This document shows positions 1 to 7,975 of a stretch of DNA of 64,000 nucleotides, piece after piece. Made by a program: the position numbers and the translations under genes. Source of the DNA: an uncultured Collinsella sp. (GTDB lineage Bacteria; Actinomycetota; Coriobacteriia; Coriobacteriales; Coriobacteriaceae); assembly GCA_902470765.1 (NCBI GenBank), contig CABRHW010000005.1, positions 38,578 to 102,577 on the forward strand. Reading direction: 5' to 3'. Each line of letters opens with the position of its first letter. The stretch's first letter is position 1. Under the pieces are notes generated by a model that saw only the letters and a list, made by a program, of their open reading frames with translations, did not search any database and had not been told where the DNA came from.

Positions 1-112
1 CGATAGAGGCGGCCCCACAAGACCCCTGCATGCCCGCAACGAGCGCGGCCGTAGGACCAAGGCAGCCAAGCACCAATGCGACGGCGGCAATGGCAATATC
101 TCGAGCGTTCAC
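1..112 (-). CDS. Start of an unknown membrane or secreted protein, cut by the window edge
   Basis: An open frame runs leftward off the window from a GTG at 110-112, preceded by a GGAGG about ten bases upstream. The 37 visible residues begin VNARDIAIAAVALVLG and are mostly Ala, Val, Leu and Gly, with a Cys near residue 17. This fits an N-terminal membrane segment or signal peptide. The function cannot be told from this fragment. The start codon rests on the Shine-Dalgarno match and the hydrophobic composition, so the call is moderate. Confidence 0.45.
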   Translation of the reverse strand, partial: MNARDIAIAAVALVLGCLGPTAALVAGMQGSCGAASI

Positions 113-229
113 AAGACCACTTCCTCCACGAGAAAGACCTTATTTCTCATGAACTAGTGTGCCCCGCGCCCATATGCGCGACGTACCGTCACGGTAAGGG
201 CTCTGTTAGCTCAAACGCATACATAGAAC

Positions 230-269
230 GGGCGTCCTTACGTTGCCCTAAAGCTCGGTAAAGACGCCC
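230..269 (-). terminator. Weak hairpin after the secreted coiled-coil protein gene
   Basis: GGGCGTC at 230-236 pairs with GACGCCC at 263-269, and the pairing extends through imperfect T/A-rich bases. It lies 30 bases past the stop codon of the leftward gene ending at 299. Only a few T residues follow, so termination is plausible rather than shown. Confidence 0.3.
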
Positions 270-298
270 ATCCGCCAAATATCCGTGATGCAGAAAAA

Positions 299-1075
299 TT
301 ACCAGCCAGTGTAGTAGTCGGTGGTTCCGGCTGCGCAGCCGGAGTCATAGACCTTGCACTCGCCCTTGGATCCGGTAAACGTGGAGCCCTGAGCCTTATC
401 GCCCGCGGCCACGACGTAGTAACCATCGGAATCGCGCCAAAAGCCCTCGGAATCCTGGGTCCACTCGCCCGTGCGGTGGTGATACAACACGTTGCTGCTG
501 TAATAAGTCTCGCGGCGGCCGTTATAGTTATTGACGCCGCTCGAACGCGTCAGGCCCGAGCCGTTCGCGTAATACGCAGCAGACGCGTAAGACGAGCCGG
601 AGCCGGCGTTGCAATACGAAGCCTGAACGGCCTCAGCGGCCTCGGCTTCGGCTGCGGCAGCCTCGAGCGCCTCGCGCTTGGCATCCTCAAGCGTAGAGCG
701 AAGCTCGTCGAGCTCGGTCGACTTGGCGTCGACCTCCCCCATCGTCAACAGGCTACCCGCACCGTCGATGCAGCCCTGCAACACAGCGCGCTCGTCATCG
801 GTAGCATAGTCGCCATACATATTCATAATGATCTGAGCGCGCATCTCCAGGGAATCGCGCTTTGCCCCCATCGAGGCGTTCCACTCCTGCATAGAGCCAT
901 AACCGTCGCCGCGGTAGTCGACGGGCTGCACCAGCGTCGCCTCGGACGGCGTAGATCCAACCGTATCGGATAGTGTTGCCGCGTGGGCATCAGTTGCGCC
1001 GGCGCCCGCCAAAAGTGCCACGGTCAGAGCGGCGGAAAGGGCGGCGGCTTTCGGTTTTCGTGAATCGATCCTCAT
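299..1075 (-). CDS. Secreted coiled-coil protein with a C-terminal barrel-like domain, function unknown
   Basis: This 258-residue protein starts at an ATG (1073-1075) with GGAGG eleven bases upstream. The longer upstream reading lacks a signal. Residues 1-33 form a signal peptide: basic MRIDSRKPK, a hydrophobic Ala/Leu core, then DAHAA before the mature part. Residues about 60-150 are charged and Ala/Glu-rich, likely a helical coiled coil. A Ser/Tyr/Gly linker follows. The last 60 residues contain a GYYVVAAGD stretch, a KVYDSGCA motif and a final DYYTGW. That tail resembles short 3D or double-psi barrel domains of actinobacterial cell-wall proteins, a similarity inferred by eye only. It is a lone gene on the minus strand. 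A cell-envelope role is likely, but no enzyme activity can be assigned. Confidence 0.7.
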   Translation of the reverse strand: MRIDSRKPKAAALSAALTVALLAGAGATDAHAATLSDTVGSTPSEATLVQPVDYRGDGYGSMQEWNASMGAKRDSLEMRAQIIMNMYGDYATDDERAVLQGCIDGAGSLLTMGEVDAKSTELDELRSTLEDAKREALEAAAAEAEAAEAVQASYCNAGSGSSYASAAYYANGSGLTRSSGVNNYNGRRETYYSSNVLYHHRTGEWTQDSEGFWRDSDGYYVVAAGDKAQGSTFTGSKGECKVYDSGCAAGTTDYYTGW

Positions 1076-1285
1076 GTAGCTGGAAACCTCCGTAGTGCGT
1101 TTTTGCTGCGTTTGAGCTGCGTGTGATTCGATCGCGCTGCATAGTACCCCGAGTAAATCGCGACCTGCGGTTTTACTCAAAAGGCGCACGTCAATTGCGT
1201 AAAACTCACATCCTCTCAACAGGAGTTTTCCACATCTCGATTGCATAAAGCATGCCAAAAACCCTGTAACAGCGCCCTTCCTATG

Positions 1286-1327
1286 CAAAAAAGGCGCCTG
1301 TGCAACCATTGTTCGCACAGGCGCCTT
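1286..1327 (-). terminator. Rho-independent terminator of metY
   Basis: Perfect 13-bp arms (1291-1303 and 1315-1327, AAGGCGCCTGTGC) enclose an 11-base loop. On the minus strand they are followed by six T residues. It lies 60 bases past the metY stop codon. Confidence 0.85.
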
Positions 1328-1387
1328 GAGCAGGCATTTTATGCAGTTATACCTATCGAGTCGCAAGGGGTCCTTGCACAAGTCGCC

Positions 1388-2698
1388 TTACTCGTCCAGC
1401 GCGGCGAAGGCCTGCTTCAGATCCCAAATGATGTCCTCGGCGTTCTCGGTACCGATGGAAAGACGGATCGTGGAGGACGTGATGTTCTGCTCGGCGAGCT
1501 CCTCGGCAGAGAGCTGGGAGTGCGTGGTGGTAGCCGGGTGCACGACGAGCGACTTGACGTCGGCCACGTTGGCGAGCAGCGAGAAGACCTGCAGATGATC
1601 GATGAACTTCCAAGCCGCCTCCTGGCCGCCCTTAATCTCAAAGGTAAAGATCGAGGCACCGCCGTTGGGGAAATACTTCTGATAGAGCTCGTGATCGGGG
1701 TGCTCAGGCAGGCTCGGGTGGTTTACCTTGGCGACGTGGCTGTCACCAGCCAGGAACTCAACGACCTTCTTGGTGTTCTCGACATGACGGTCAACGCGCA
1801 GCGACAGAGTCTCGGTGCCCTGGAGCAGGACCCAGGCGTTGAACGGGCTGATGCAGGCGCCCTCGTCACGCAGCAGGATAGCGCGAACATAGGTTGCGAA
1901 GGCGGCGGGACCGGCAGCCTCGGCAAACGAAACACCGTGGTAGGAGGGGTTGGGCTCGGCGATCTGGGCGTACTTGCCGCTCGCCTTCCAATCGAAGTTA
2001 CCGCCGTCGACGATCACACCACCCAGCGAGGTGCCGTGGCCGCCGATGAACTTGGTTGCGGAGTGGACGACGATGTTGGCACCATGCTCCAGCGGACGGA
2101 ACAGATACGGGGTGCCGAAGGTGTTGTCGACGACAACCGGTAAACCGTGCTTCTTGGCGATCTCGGAGATGGCGTCGATGTTGGGGATGTCGGAGTTGGG
2201 GTTGCCGAGCGTCTCGAGGTAGATGACCGTGGTGTTGTCCTTGATGGCGCCCTCGACCTCGTCCAGGTTGTGGGCATCGACGAAGGTGGTCTCGACGCCA
2301 AACTGGGAGAGCGTATGCTCCAGCAGGTTGTAGGAGCCACCGTAGATGGTCTTCTGAGCCACCACGTGGTCACCGGCCTGGGCAAGAGCCTGCAGGGTAT
2401 AGGTGATGGCAGCAGCACCGGAGGCGACGGCAAGACCTGCCACACCACCCTCGAGTGCGGCGATACGGTCCTCGAAGACGCCCTGGGTGGAGTTGGTCAG
2501 ACGGCCGTAGATGTTACCGGCGTCGGCAAGACCAAAGCGATCGGCGGCGTGCTGGGAGTTGCGGAACACATAGCTCGTGGTCTGGTAGATAGGCACGGCG
2601 CGGGAGTCGGATGCGGGATCGGCGCTCTCCTGGCCAACGTGAAGCTGCAGGGTATCGAAACCAAAGGTGTGCTCGGGGTTGTTGATGAACTGGCTCAT
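1388..2698 (-). CDS. metY: O-acetylhomoserine sulfhydrylase / aminocarboxypropyltransferase
   Basis: MetY is a PLP enzyme that joins sulfide or methanethiol to O-acetylhomoserine to make homocysteine or methionine in the cytoplasm. The 436 residues match the usual length of about 430. The fold-type I Cys/Met-metabolism signature is clear: an SGAAAITY stretch near residue 93, a LETLGNPNSD loop near 162, VVVDNTFGTPYLF near 188, and the PLP lysine K216 in VHSATKFIGGHG. The start is supported by AAGGAG nine bases upstream. The gene is alone, with its own promoter (2883-2911), a roughly 180-base leader holding a small Cys-containing ORF, and a strong terminator. A divergent LysR gene suggests control by sulfur or methionine status. 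The family is certain. Choice between sulfide and methanethiol is not visible. Confidence 0.93.
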   Translation of the reverse strand: MSQFINNPEHTFGFDTLQLHVGQESADPASDSRAVPIYQTTSYVFRNSQHAADRFGLADAGNIYGRLTNSTQGVFEDRIAALEGGVAGLAVASGAAAITYTLQALAQAGDHVVAQKTIYGGSYNLLEHTLSQFGVETTFVDAHNLDEVEGAIKDNTTVIYLETLGNPNSDIPNIDAISEIAKKHGLPVVVDNTFGTPYLFRPLEHGANIVVHSATKFIGGHGTSLGGVIVDGGNFDWKASGKYAQIAEPNPSYHGVSFAEAAGPAAFATYVRAILLRDEGACISPFNAWVLLQGTETLSLRVDRHVENTKKVVEFLAGDSHVAKVNHPSLPEHPDHELYQKYFPNGGASIFTFEIKGGQEAAWKFIDHLQVFSLLANVADVKSLVVHPATTTHSQLSAEELAEQNITSSTIRLSIGTENAEDIIWDLKQAFAALDE

Positions 2699-2760
2699 GA
2701 TGATCTCCTTGATCGAACAAAAGTTAATAAATTAGAGAGAAGTAAGTCGCTGTCTCCTGA

Positions 2761-2814
2761 TCACGCCGACGGGCGCAAACAGGAGCCCGGCATTCGTCTT
2801 GGTAAGCAATTCAT
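2761..2814 (-). CDS. Putative 17-residue leader peptide upstream of metY
   Basis: Within the metY 5' leader, an ATG at 2812-2814 is preceded by a near-perfect AAAGGAGG at 7-base spacing. It encodes MNCLPRRMPGSCLRPSA and ends in TGA 62 bases before metY. It contains two Cys and two Met codons, suited to sensing cysteine or methionine supply through ribosome stalling. The following RNA can form CTCCTG/CAGGAG or a competing CGGGC/GCCCG stem. Translation and regulation are inferences. The ribosome binding site and position are what the sequence shows. Confidence 0.45.
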   Translation of the reverse strand: MNCLPRRMPGSCLRPSA

Positions 2815-2882
2815 ATGCGGGCCTCCTTTCGCATCCCGGTTCCGTGGTTGGCTTAATTACCTACCGCCTTTGTGTGTTTTGA

Positions 2883-2911
2883 ATAGTACGGGCATTGCTT
2901 CGCTCGGTCAA
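2883..2911 (-). promoter_or_regulatory. metY promoter
   Basis: On the minus strand TTGACC (2906-2911) and TACTAT (2883-2888) are spaced by exactly 17 bases. This would start transcription near 2876 and give a long leader before metY. Confidence 0.7.
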
Positions 2912-2931
2912 TCACTTAAAAGCGCTAACCT

Positions 2932-2952
2932 GTTATCGGTTTTTTAGATAAC
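2932..2952. promoter_or_regulatory. Likely LysR operator between metY and its regulator
   Basis: GTTATC (2932-2937) and GATAAC (2947-2952) form a perfect 6-bp inverted repeat around a 9-base T-rich spacer, the size and T-N11-A style of LysR boxes. It lies 14 bases before the LysR start codon and about 20 bases upstream of the metY -35 box. That suits autoregulation plus control of metY. Confidence 0.5.
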
Positions 2953-2966
2953 AATCGAAAGGACGG

Positions 2967-3875
2967 ATGCCGATGACCCTCCAGCAGCTTCGCTTTCTTA
3001 TCGCCGTGGCAGAGTCCGGTTCGATCAACGCCGCAGCTCAGCGCCTCTATACCGCACAGTCCAATATCTCCAACGCCGTCAAAAGCCTGGAACAGGAACT
3101 CCATATCGAAATCTTTACGCGCTCTAGCCGCGGTGTTGCACTCACCAACGACGGCACCGAGCTTTTGGGTTATGCACGCCAGGTCGTAGAGCAGGCCGAC
3201 ATGCTCGAGGCCCGCTACGAGGACGGCGGTACACCTCAGGCCCGCCTTGCCATCTCGGCCCAACACTACGCGTTTTCGGTCGAGGCCTTTGTCAACGTAG
3301 TCGAGCGCTGCCGCGACAGCAAGTTCGAGTTCATCATGCGCGAGACCACCACATCGCAGATCATCGATGACGTCCGCGCATTTCGCAGCGACATCGGCAT
3401 CCTCTATCTGGACGACTTTAACGCCCGCGTTCTGCAGAAGGCCTTCGCCGATGCCCGCGCAAGCTTCCATCCCCTATTCGACGCGACGGTCCACGTATTC
3501 GTCAGCGAGCGCCACCCGCTCGCACGCCGCCCTCAGCTGTCCCTTGCCGACCTCACGCCCTATACGCGCTACAGCTTTGAGCAGGGAACCTCAAACTCCT
3601 TCTATTACGCCGAGGAACCTTTTAGCTATATCCCTTGCGACCGCAACATACGAATCTCGGACCGCGGAACACTTACTAACTTACTTATCACGTCGAACGG
3701 TTACACCCTGTCGACTGGTGTCCTCTCCAATGAAATGCAATGGGGTATGGCATCGATCCCGTTAGCAGACGCCCCAACGATGCACGTAGGCTATATCATG
3801 CACGACGAGCGCAAGCCCTCTCCCCTCTTGCAGCAATACCTCGACGAGCTCAACCGCATCATCCACGCCAACTAA
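2967..3875 (+). CDS. LysR-family transcriptional regulator, probable regulator of metY
   Basis: A 302-residue LysR protein. Residues 4-63 form the winged helix-turn-helix (TLQQLRFLIAVAESGSINAA, then SNISNAVKSLEQELHIEIF, then GVALTNDGTELL). The remaining 210 residues match the two-lobed periplasmic-binding-like effector domain. ATGs at 2967 and 2973 are both possible. AAAGGA just upstream favours the first. It is divergent from metY with a palindrome in between, the classic arrangement for a LysR activator of its neighbour. By analogy with CysB/MetR-type regulators the ligand may be a sulfur metabolite, but no residue proves this. Confidence 0.85.
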   Translation: MPMTLQQLRFLIAVAESGSINAAAQRLYTAQSNISNAVKSLEQELHIEIFTRSSRGVALTNDGTELLGYARQVVEQADMLEARYEDGGTPQARLAISAQHYAFSVEAFVNVVERCRDSKFEFIMRETTTSQIIDDVRAFRSDIGILYLDDFNARVLQKAFADARASFHPLFDATVHVFVSERHPLARRPQLSLADLTPYTRYSFEQGTSNSFYYAEEPFSYIPCDRNIRISDRGTLTNLLITSNGYTLSTGVLSNEMQWGMASIPLADAPTMHVGYIMHDERKPSPLLQQYLDELNRIIHAN

Positions 3876-3974
3876 CCGTCGGAAGACGGGGTAGAAATCG
3901 TAGATTGCTAGCCCCCAGCGGGCATGGCGCTACAATGGTCACTCGCACGAAACGTACCCAACGAAAGGAACCAT

Positions 3975-4460
3975 GTGAAGGTCATCATCTATACCGACGG
4001 CTCGGCCCGATCAAATCCGGGACGCGGCGGCTACGGCGCCGTGCTCAAATACACCAACCCCGCCGGCAAGACCTTCACCTCCGAGCTTTCGCGCGGCTAC
4101 GCCAAGACCACCAACAACCGCATGGAGCTCATGGCCGTTATCGTGGCGCTCGAGGCACTCAACCGCCCCTGCGACGTCGAAGTCCATTCCGATTCGCAGT
4201 ACGTCGTCAACGCCTTCAACAAGCACTGGATCGACGGCTGGAAAAAACGCGGCTGGAAGACTGCCAACAAACAGCCCGTCAAGAACCGCGACCTGTGGGA
4301 GCGCCTGCTCACCGCAAAGAGCAAGCACAAAGTGGAGTTCATCTGGGTTAAAGGCCATGCCGGCCATGAGCTCAACGAGCGCTGCGACGAGCTTGCCACC
4401 ACGGCGGCCGACGGCAGCAACCTCGATATCGACGCCGGCTTTAACGAGAGCGACCTGTAA
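3975..4460 (+). CDS. rnhA: Ribonuclease HI
   Basis: RNase HI cuts the RNA strand of RNA-DNA hybrids, for example at R-loops and replication primers. The start is a GTG at 3975-3977 with AAAGGA five bases upstream. The ATG two bases earlier runs straight into TGA, and the longer frame upstream has no signal. The 161 residues match the family length. The DEDD metal-binding set is complete: D8 (IYTDGSARSNPG), E51 (NNRMELMA), D73 (HSDSQYV) and D138 (ERCDELA), with the loop histidine in KGHAGH. It precedes a run of rightward genes but is 75 bases from the next. Confidence 0.93.
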   Translation: MKVIIYTDGSARSNPGRGGYGAVLKYTNPAGKTFTSELSRGYAKTTNNRMELMAVIVALEALNRPCDVEVHSDSQYVVNAFNKHWIDGWKKRGWKTANKQPVKNRDLWERLLTAKSKHKVEFIWVKGHAGHELNERCDELATTAADGSNLDIDAGFNESDL

Positions 4461-4535
4461 CGGCGTTTTCGCACGCTATTTCCTGTCCCCTCGCGCTACA
4501 CTCATCCTGTAAACCGAACAGCACGAGGGGGATAC

Positions 4536-5642
4536 ATGCTGCGTATAGCGACCATCGGCACATCCATGATTACCGACGACTTTATCCAGGTCGTCAACGC
4601 CAACGACCAAGCCGCGTTCGTGGGCACGCTCTCGCGCGATGCGGATCGCGGCGCCGCCTTCACCGCTAAGCATGGTGGCGAGCGTAACTTCACCGCGCTT
4701 GACGAGCTTGCGTCCGCTGCCGACGTCGACGCCGTCTACATCGGCAGCCCCAATGCGCTCCACTACGAGCAGGCTCTCGCCTGTATCGCCGGCGGCAAGC
4801 ACGTTATCGTCGAAAAGCCTTTTTGTGCCACCGAGGCACAGGCGTTCGAGGTCTTTCGCGCAGCCGAGGCGGCGGGCGTCGTAGCCCTCGAGGCCATGCG
4901 CCCCCTCCACGATCCCGCCTTCCACGCCATCGAGGACGCCCTGGGCGAGATCGCCCCCATCCGCCGCGCCTCATTGCGCTTTGGCAAGTATTCCTCGCGC
5001 TACAACGAGATTCTCGCGGGACGCGCCACCAATATCTTCGACTGCAACATGGCATCGGGTTCCCTCATGGATATTGGCGTCTACACCGTCGAGCCCATGG
5101 TCGAGATCTTCGGCATGCCCTCCGGCCTTACGAGCATGGCTACTCTGCTCGACCCCACCACGCAAGAGCTCACCCATGGCCCCATCGATGGCTGCGGTTC
5201 CATCCTCGCCAGTTATGGCGGAGGCCGCATCTCCGTCGAGCTCGCGCACTCCAAAATTACGAATGACCTGCTGCCCTCGCAGATCGAAGGCGAGCGTGGC
5301 ACTATCCAGATCGACCATCTGTCCACGCCCCGCAACGTCCGCATCGACTATCGCGGCGACGTCGTACGCGGCTCGGCGACCGAGGCACCGCGCGAACAGG
5401 GCGAGAACGGCCACGTGCTCGACCTGCCCAAATCGAGCAACACTATGGAATACGAACTCACAGACTTTATCACCGCCATCGGCGGCATCGATAACGTTAA
5501 GGAAGAGATTTGGGAGACCCCGGCGGGACGCCACGAGCTTGGCCACTACCGCGATGTCACGCTCGTCTCGCTGCGCATCATGGATGCCGTGCGCCAGCAG
5601 GCCGGCATAACCTTCCCGGCCGACGCAGGCAAGCAGGCATAG
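4536..5642 (+). CDS. Gfo/Idh/MocA-family NAD(P)-dependent oxidoreductase
   Basis: A 368-residue two-domain dehydrogenase-like protein. Residues 1-120 form a Rossmann fold whose nucleotide loop is a relaxed IATIGTSMITDDF in place of GxGxxG. It is followed by the family hallmark EKP within VIVEKPFCAT near residue 95. The C-terminal part is the alpha/beta substrate domain. Members act on sugars, inositols or biliverdin-like compounds. The substrate here is unknown. It starts at ATG after a GAGGGGG sequence and is followed two bases later by the acylphosphatase-like gene, so the two are probably translated together. Confidence 0.85.
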   Translation: MLRIATIGTSMITDDFIQVVNANDQAAFVGTLSRDADRGAAFTAKHGGERNFTALDELASAADVDAVYIGSPNALHYEQALACIAGGKHVIVEKPFCATEAQAFEVFRAAEAAGVVALEAMRPLHDPAFHAIEDALGEIAPIRRASLRFGKYSSRYNEILAGRATNIFDCNMASGSLMDIGVYTVEPMVEIFGMPSGLTSMATLLDPTTQELTHGPIDGCGSILASYGGGRISVELAHSKITNDLLPSQIEGERGTIQIDHLSTPRNVRIDYRGDVVRGSATEAPREQGENGHVLDLPKSSNTMEYELTDFITAIGGIDNVKEEIWETPAGRHELGHYRDVTLVSLRIMDAVRQQAGITFPADAGKQA

Positions 5643-5644
5643 CG

Positions 5645-6055
5645 ATGGGCCTCTTCGATACGTTCTTCTCCAGCGTCACCGGCGGCAGTCGAGAGTCTCA
5701 AAAACCATCAAACGTCGAGCTCGAGCTGCGCCGCAGACTTACTGTGCTCGCAAGCGACGAGGCCACTCTAGACACTCCCCTGCGCTATTTCCTGCGCTGG
5801 GCGGGGCAAGTCCAAGGCGTTGGCTTTCGCTTTACCAACGCCAACCTCGCGCAGGCACGCTCCCTCACCGGCTGGGTGCGTAATATGGAAGACGGCTCAG
5901 TCGAGATGGAGATACAGGGAGCTCCGGCAAATATCCTATCTCATCTCGAGGCGCTTCATGCCTCCTACGAGCGCATGGGAACGCGTTTTCGCCTCGTAGA
6001 CGCCCAGGCCCGAGCCCCACTTGCCAATGAAGACGGTTTCACGCCTCGTTATTAG
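5645..6055 (+). CDS. Acylphosphatase-like protein with an N-terminal extension
   Basis: Residues 48-130 form an acylphosphatase domain with the GQVQGVGFR phosphate loop. The two catalytic residues are present, R62 and N80 (GWVRNMEDGSVE), separated by 18 residues as in classic acylphosphatases. The family hydrolyses acyl phosphates such as 1,3-bisphosphoglycerate. The 136-residue protein is longer than the usual 90-100 because of an unrelated basic extension of about 45 residues. The ATG lies two bases after the stop of the oxidoreductase gene, implying coupled translation. Confidence 0.85.
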   Translation: MGLFDTFFSSVTGGSRESQKPSNVELELRRRLTVLASDEATLDTPLRYFLRWAGQVQGVGFRFTNANLAQARSLTGWVRNMEDGSVEMEIQGAPANILSHLEALHASYERMGTRFRLVDAQARAPLANEDGFTPRY

Positions 6056-6080
6056 TATTGTGTGCTAAATACGGTATCAT
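6052..6080 (+). promoter_or_regulatory. Possible promoter of the PerR-type gene
   Basis: TTAGTA (6052-6057) and TATCAT (6075-6080) are spaced by 17 bases, 36 bases before the ATG at 6117. The -35 match is poor and overlaps the previous stop codon, so this is tentative. Confidence 0.35.
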
Positions 6081-6116
6081 TTACCTACGACCGTTGATAG
6101 AAAAGAGGCGAGGCGC

Positions 6117-6497
6117 ATGGCGGTGCAAAGAAGGAATACCAGGCAGCGAAAGCTGGTTCTTGACGCCGTGCGCCAAAGCTATAACCATCCCACCGCCGAC
6201 GAAATCTACAACGTCGTGCGCGCGCAGGATGACAAAATCAGCCGCGGCACGGTCTACCGCAATCTCAATCTCTTGGCCGACGCCGGCGAGATCCTCTCCA
6301 TCAAGACGCCGGGCGGCAGCCGCTTCGATCGAACGGTCGAGCCGCATGCGCATATCATCTGCACCTCGTGCAGCCGCGTCATCGACGTACCGCTCCCCTT
6401 CGATGCCCAGCTCGACGCCAAGGCGTCCGAGCAAATCGGCTGGCACGTCACGTCGCACTGCACCATCTTCGAGGGTCTCTGCCCCGACTGCCGGTAG
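6117..6497 (+). CDS. perR: PerR-type Fur-family repressor
   Basis: A 126-residue Fur-family regulator. The first 65 residues form the winged helix (TADEIYNVV, then ISRGTVYRNLNLL). Structural zinc cysteines are present as CTSC (82, 85) and CPDC (122, 125). The regulatory metal site matches PerR: H24, D71, H77, H79 and D90. The aspartate at position 90 corresponds to PerR D104, where Fur has glutamate, so peroxide sensing by metal-catalysed histidine oxidation is likelier than iron sensing. No peroxide-defence gene is adjacent, so its targets lie elsewhere. Assignment to PerR over Fur rests on these residues only. Confidence 0.82.
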   Translation: MAVQRRNTRQRKLVLDAVRQSYNHPTADEIYNVVRAQDDKISRGTVYRNLNLLADAGEILSIKTPGGSRFDRTVEPHAHIICTSCSRVIDVPLPFDAQLDAKASEQIGWHVTSHCTIFEGLCPDCR

Positions 6498-6512
6498 ATG
6501 TTTGGGACATGC

Positions 6513-7310
6513 CTACTCGGCAAGCAGGCGACGCAGCTCTTCTTCGACCGTGCGCACGTAACGGACGCGGTCGTTGATGTCGCGCATGGTGGGGTTGCAG
6601 TTCTCCATCAGATAGGGATGGCCCACGACGTTGAGCATGTCGCGGTCGTTTTCGTTATCGCCAAACGCCATCATCTCATCGGGCGAAATGCCCAAGGCAC
6701 GACCGTAATCGGCAAGCGCGGAACCCTTACCCGAATCAAAGCCGATAAAGTCCGTCCATTCGGTTCCCGACGTCATCACATCAACCCGATCGCTAAAGCG
6801 ACGCACAAAATACTCCAGCGCCGCCGGCTGCTCTGTCTCAGGCGTTTGAAACGCAATCTTAATGACATCCTCGTCAATGTCCTCGGGACGGTCGACCACC
6901 GCCACATCGCAATGGACCTCGTAACGCAAATGGTCGACGAACGCATCGTTGCCGCTTATGGTGTAAAGGTGCCCCTCACACGAAAGGGTCACGTCGGCAT
7001 GGGGATACGCAACCACGGCATTCGCGATATCCATAGCAAGGCTACGCTCCATGGAGCGCTTGACAACGGCACGCCCCTCGCTCATCACCAGGGCTCCGTT
7101 CTCGCATACATAGGCGAGCTCATCGGCCACCGGGGTAAACAGATAGCGCAAGCTCGCATATTGACGACCGCTCGCCGGCATAAACACGATACCGCGACGA
7201 TGCAGTTCATCGATGAGCTCAAAGGCCTCGGAACGCGGCTCGTGCTCCCCCGGATGCAGCAACGTGCCGTCCAAATCGCATGCAATCAGCTTGATTCCCT
7301 CAAGACCCAT
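6513..7310 (-). CDS. Cof-type HAD-superfamily sugar-phosphate phosphatase
   Basis: A 265-residue Cof/HAD IIB hydrolase. The catalytic DxD motif is at D11/D13 (LIACDLDGTLLH). A cap domain occupies about 80-180, and the metal-binding GDNENDRDML motif lies near residue 220. Such enzymes dephosphorylate sugar phosphates or cofactors such as FMN and PLP. The substrate is not predictable. The ATG at 7308-7310 is preceded by GGGGGA at six bases, and the longer frame upstream would run into a 17-bp inverted repeat. It lies downstream of the UreE-like and SlyD-like genes but is separated from them by that hairpin. Confidence 0.85.
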   Translation of the reverse strand: MGLEGIKLIACDLDGTLLHPGEHEPRSEAFELIDELHRRGIVFMPASGRQYASLRYLFTPVADELAYVCENGALVMSEGRAVVKRSMERSLAMDIANAVVAYPHADVTLSCEGHLYTISGNDAFVDHLRYEVHCDVAVVDRPEDIDEDVIKIAFQTPETEQPAALEYFVRRFSDRVDVMTSGTEWTDFIGFDSGKGSALADYGRALGISPDEMMAFGDNENDRDMLNVVGHPYLMENCNPTMRDINDRVRYVRTVEEELRRLLAE

Positions 7311-7338
7311 ATGCTTTCCCCCAAAGCACCTCATCAAC

Positions 7339-7383
7339 AGTAAGACGGACTTTGAATAGCTGCCTCTCAAAGTCCGTCTTACT
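7339..7383 (-). terminator. Perfect 17-bp inverted repeat between the UreE-like and HAD genes
   Basis: AGTAAGACGGACTTTGA at 7339-7355 is exactly complementary to 7367-7383 across an 11-base loop. It follows the UreE-like stop by ten bases and precedes the HAD gene start by 28. No T-run follows, so it may act as a partial terminator or RNA-stabilising hairpin. Confidence 0.5.
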
Positions 7384-7393
7384 CATACGCACG

Positions 7394-7972
7394 TTAACCG
7401 CGCGCCTTTTTTACGATCGTAAAGTCTGGAGCCATACTCACAACGGCATCCGCCGCACTCGACGCAAAGCGCCGGTCCGCATCGAGTTCACGGGTAACTA
7501 CCGAGAGCCGAACGCCCTCGACGCCCCGGAGCATGCGGCCCAAAACCGGCTGCAGCGGCGTATACATGCGCACGGTATACTCGTCCGAATCGCCTCGAAA
7601 CAGCGGCGCATGCATATTGCCGATCTCCCAGCATACATGCGCAAGCGCAATCGGGTCCATGCGGTCGACTTCAACCAGATAGACTTCGGCACTGCGTAGG
7701 CGCACGACAACCGCCACGGGCACCGTGTCCGAGCGGTCGATGACAAGCACATCGCCATCGGCAAGGCGATCGCCATCGGCAGCGCCCAGCCGAATATCGA
7801 CCGTACGCCCCAGCTCCGTCACGCCCACAAATGTGCGGGCATCGGCCTGGTCCCAATCGAGTAGTAGCTCATCGACCTCAAAGACACCGCCCAGCTCCCG
7901 GCGAAGCAAAAGCTCATAGGACGGGTCGTTGAGATTTCCGAGACACGCTGTCGAAACCAGATTCACAGGCAT
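7394..7972 (-). CDS. Orphan UreE-like metallochaperone
   Basis: A 192-residue protein whose middle follows the urease accessory protein UreE: a GRTVDIRLGAADGDRLADGDVL stretch near 55, YLVEVDRMDPIALAHVCWEIGNMHAPLF near 98, then a helix PVLGRMLRGVEG. H121 in GNMHAPLF matches the conserved nickel-binding histidine of UreE. The His-rich tail of some UreEs is absent. No urease genes are in the window. It starts three bases after the stop of a SlyD-like FKBP, so the two are co-translated. Because SlyD also handles nickel in other bacteria, a nickel-delivery pair for another enzyme is a reasonable inference. Confidence 0.7.
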   Translation of the reverse strand: MPVNLVSTACLGNLNDPSYELLLRRELGGVFEVDELLLDWDQADARTFVGVTELGRTVDIRLGAADGDRLADGDVLVIDRSDTVPVAVVVRLRSAEVYLVEVDRMDPIALAHVCWEIGNMHAPLFRGDSDEYTVRMYTPLQPVLGRMLRGVEGVRLSVVTRELDADRRFASSAADAVVSMAPDFTIVKKARG

Positions 7973-7975
7973 AGC

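Noticed and set aside
2699..2880. SAM or cobalamin riboswitch upstream of metY
   Set aside because: The leader lacks the conserved SAM-I and SAM-II core sequences and the cobalamin box. A leader peptide fits better.
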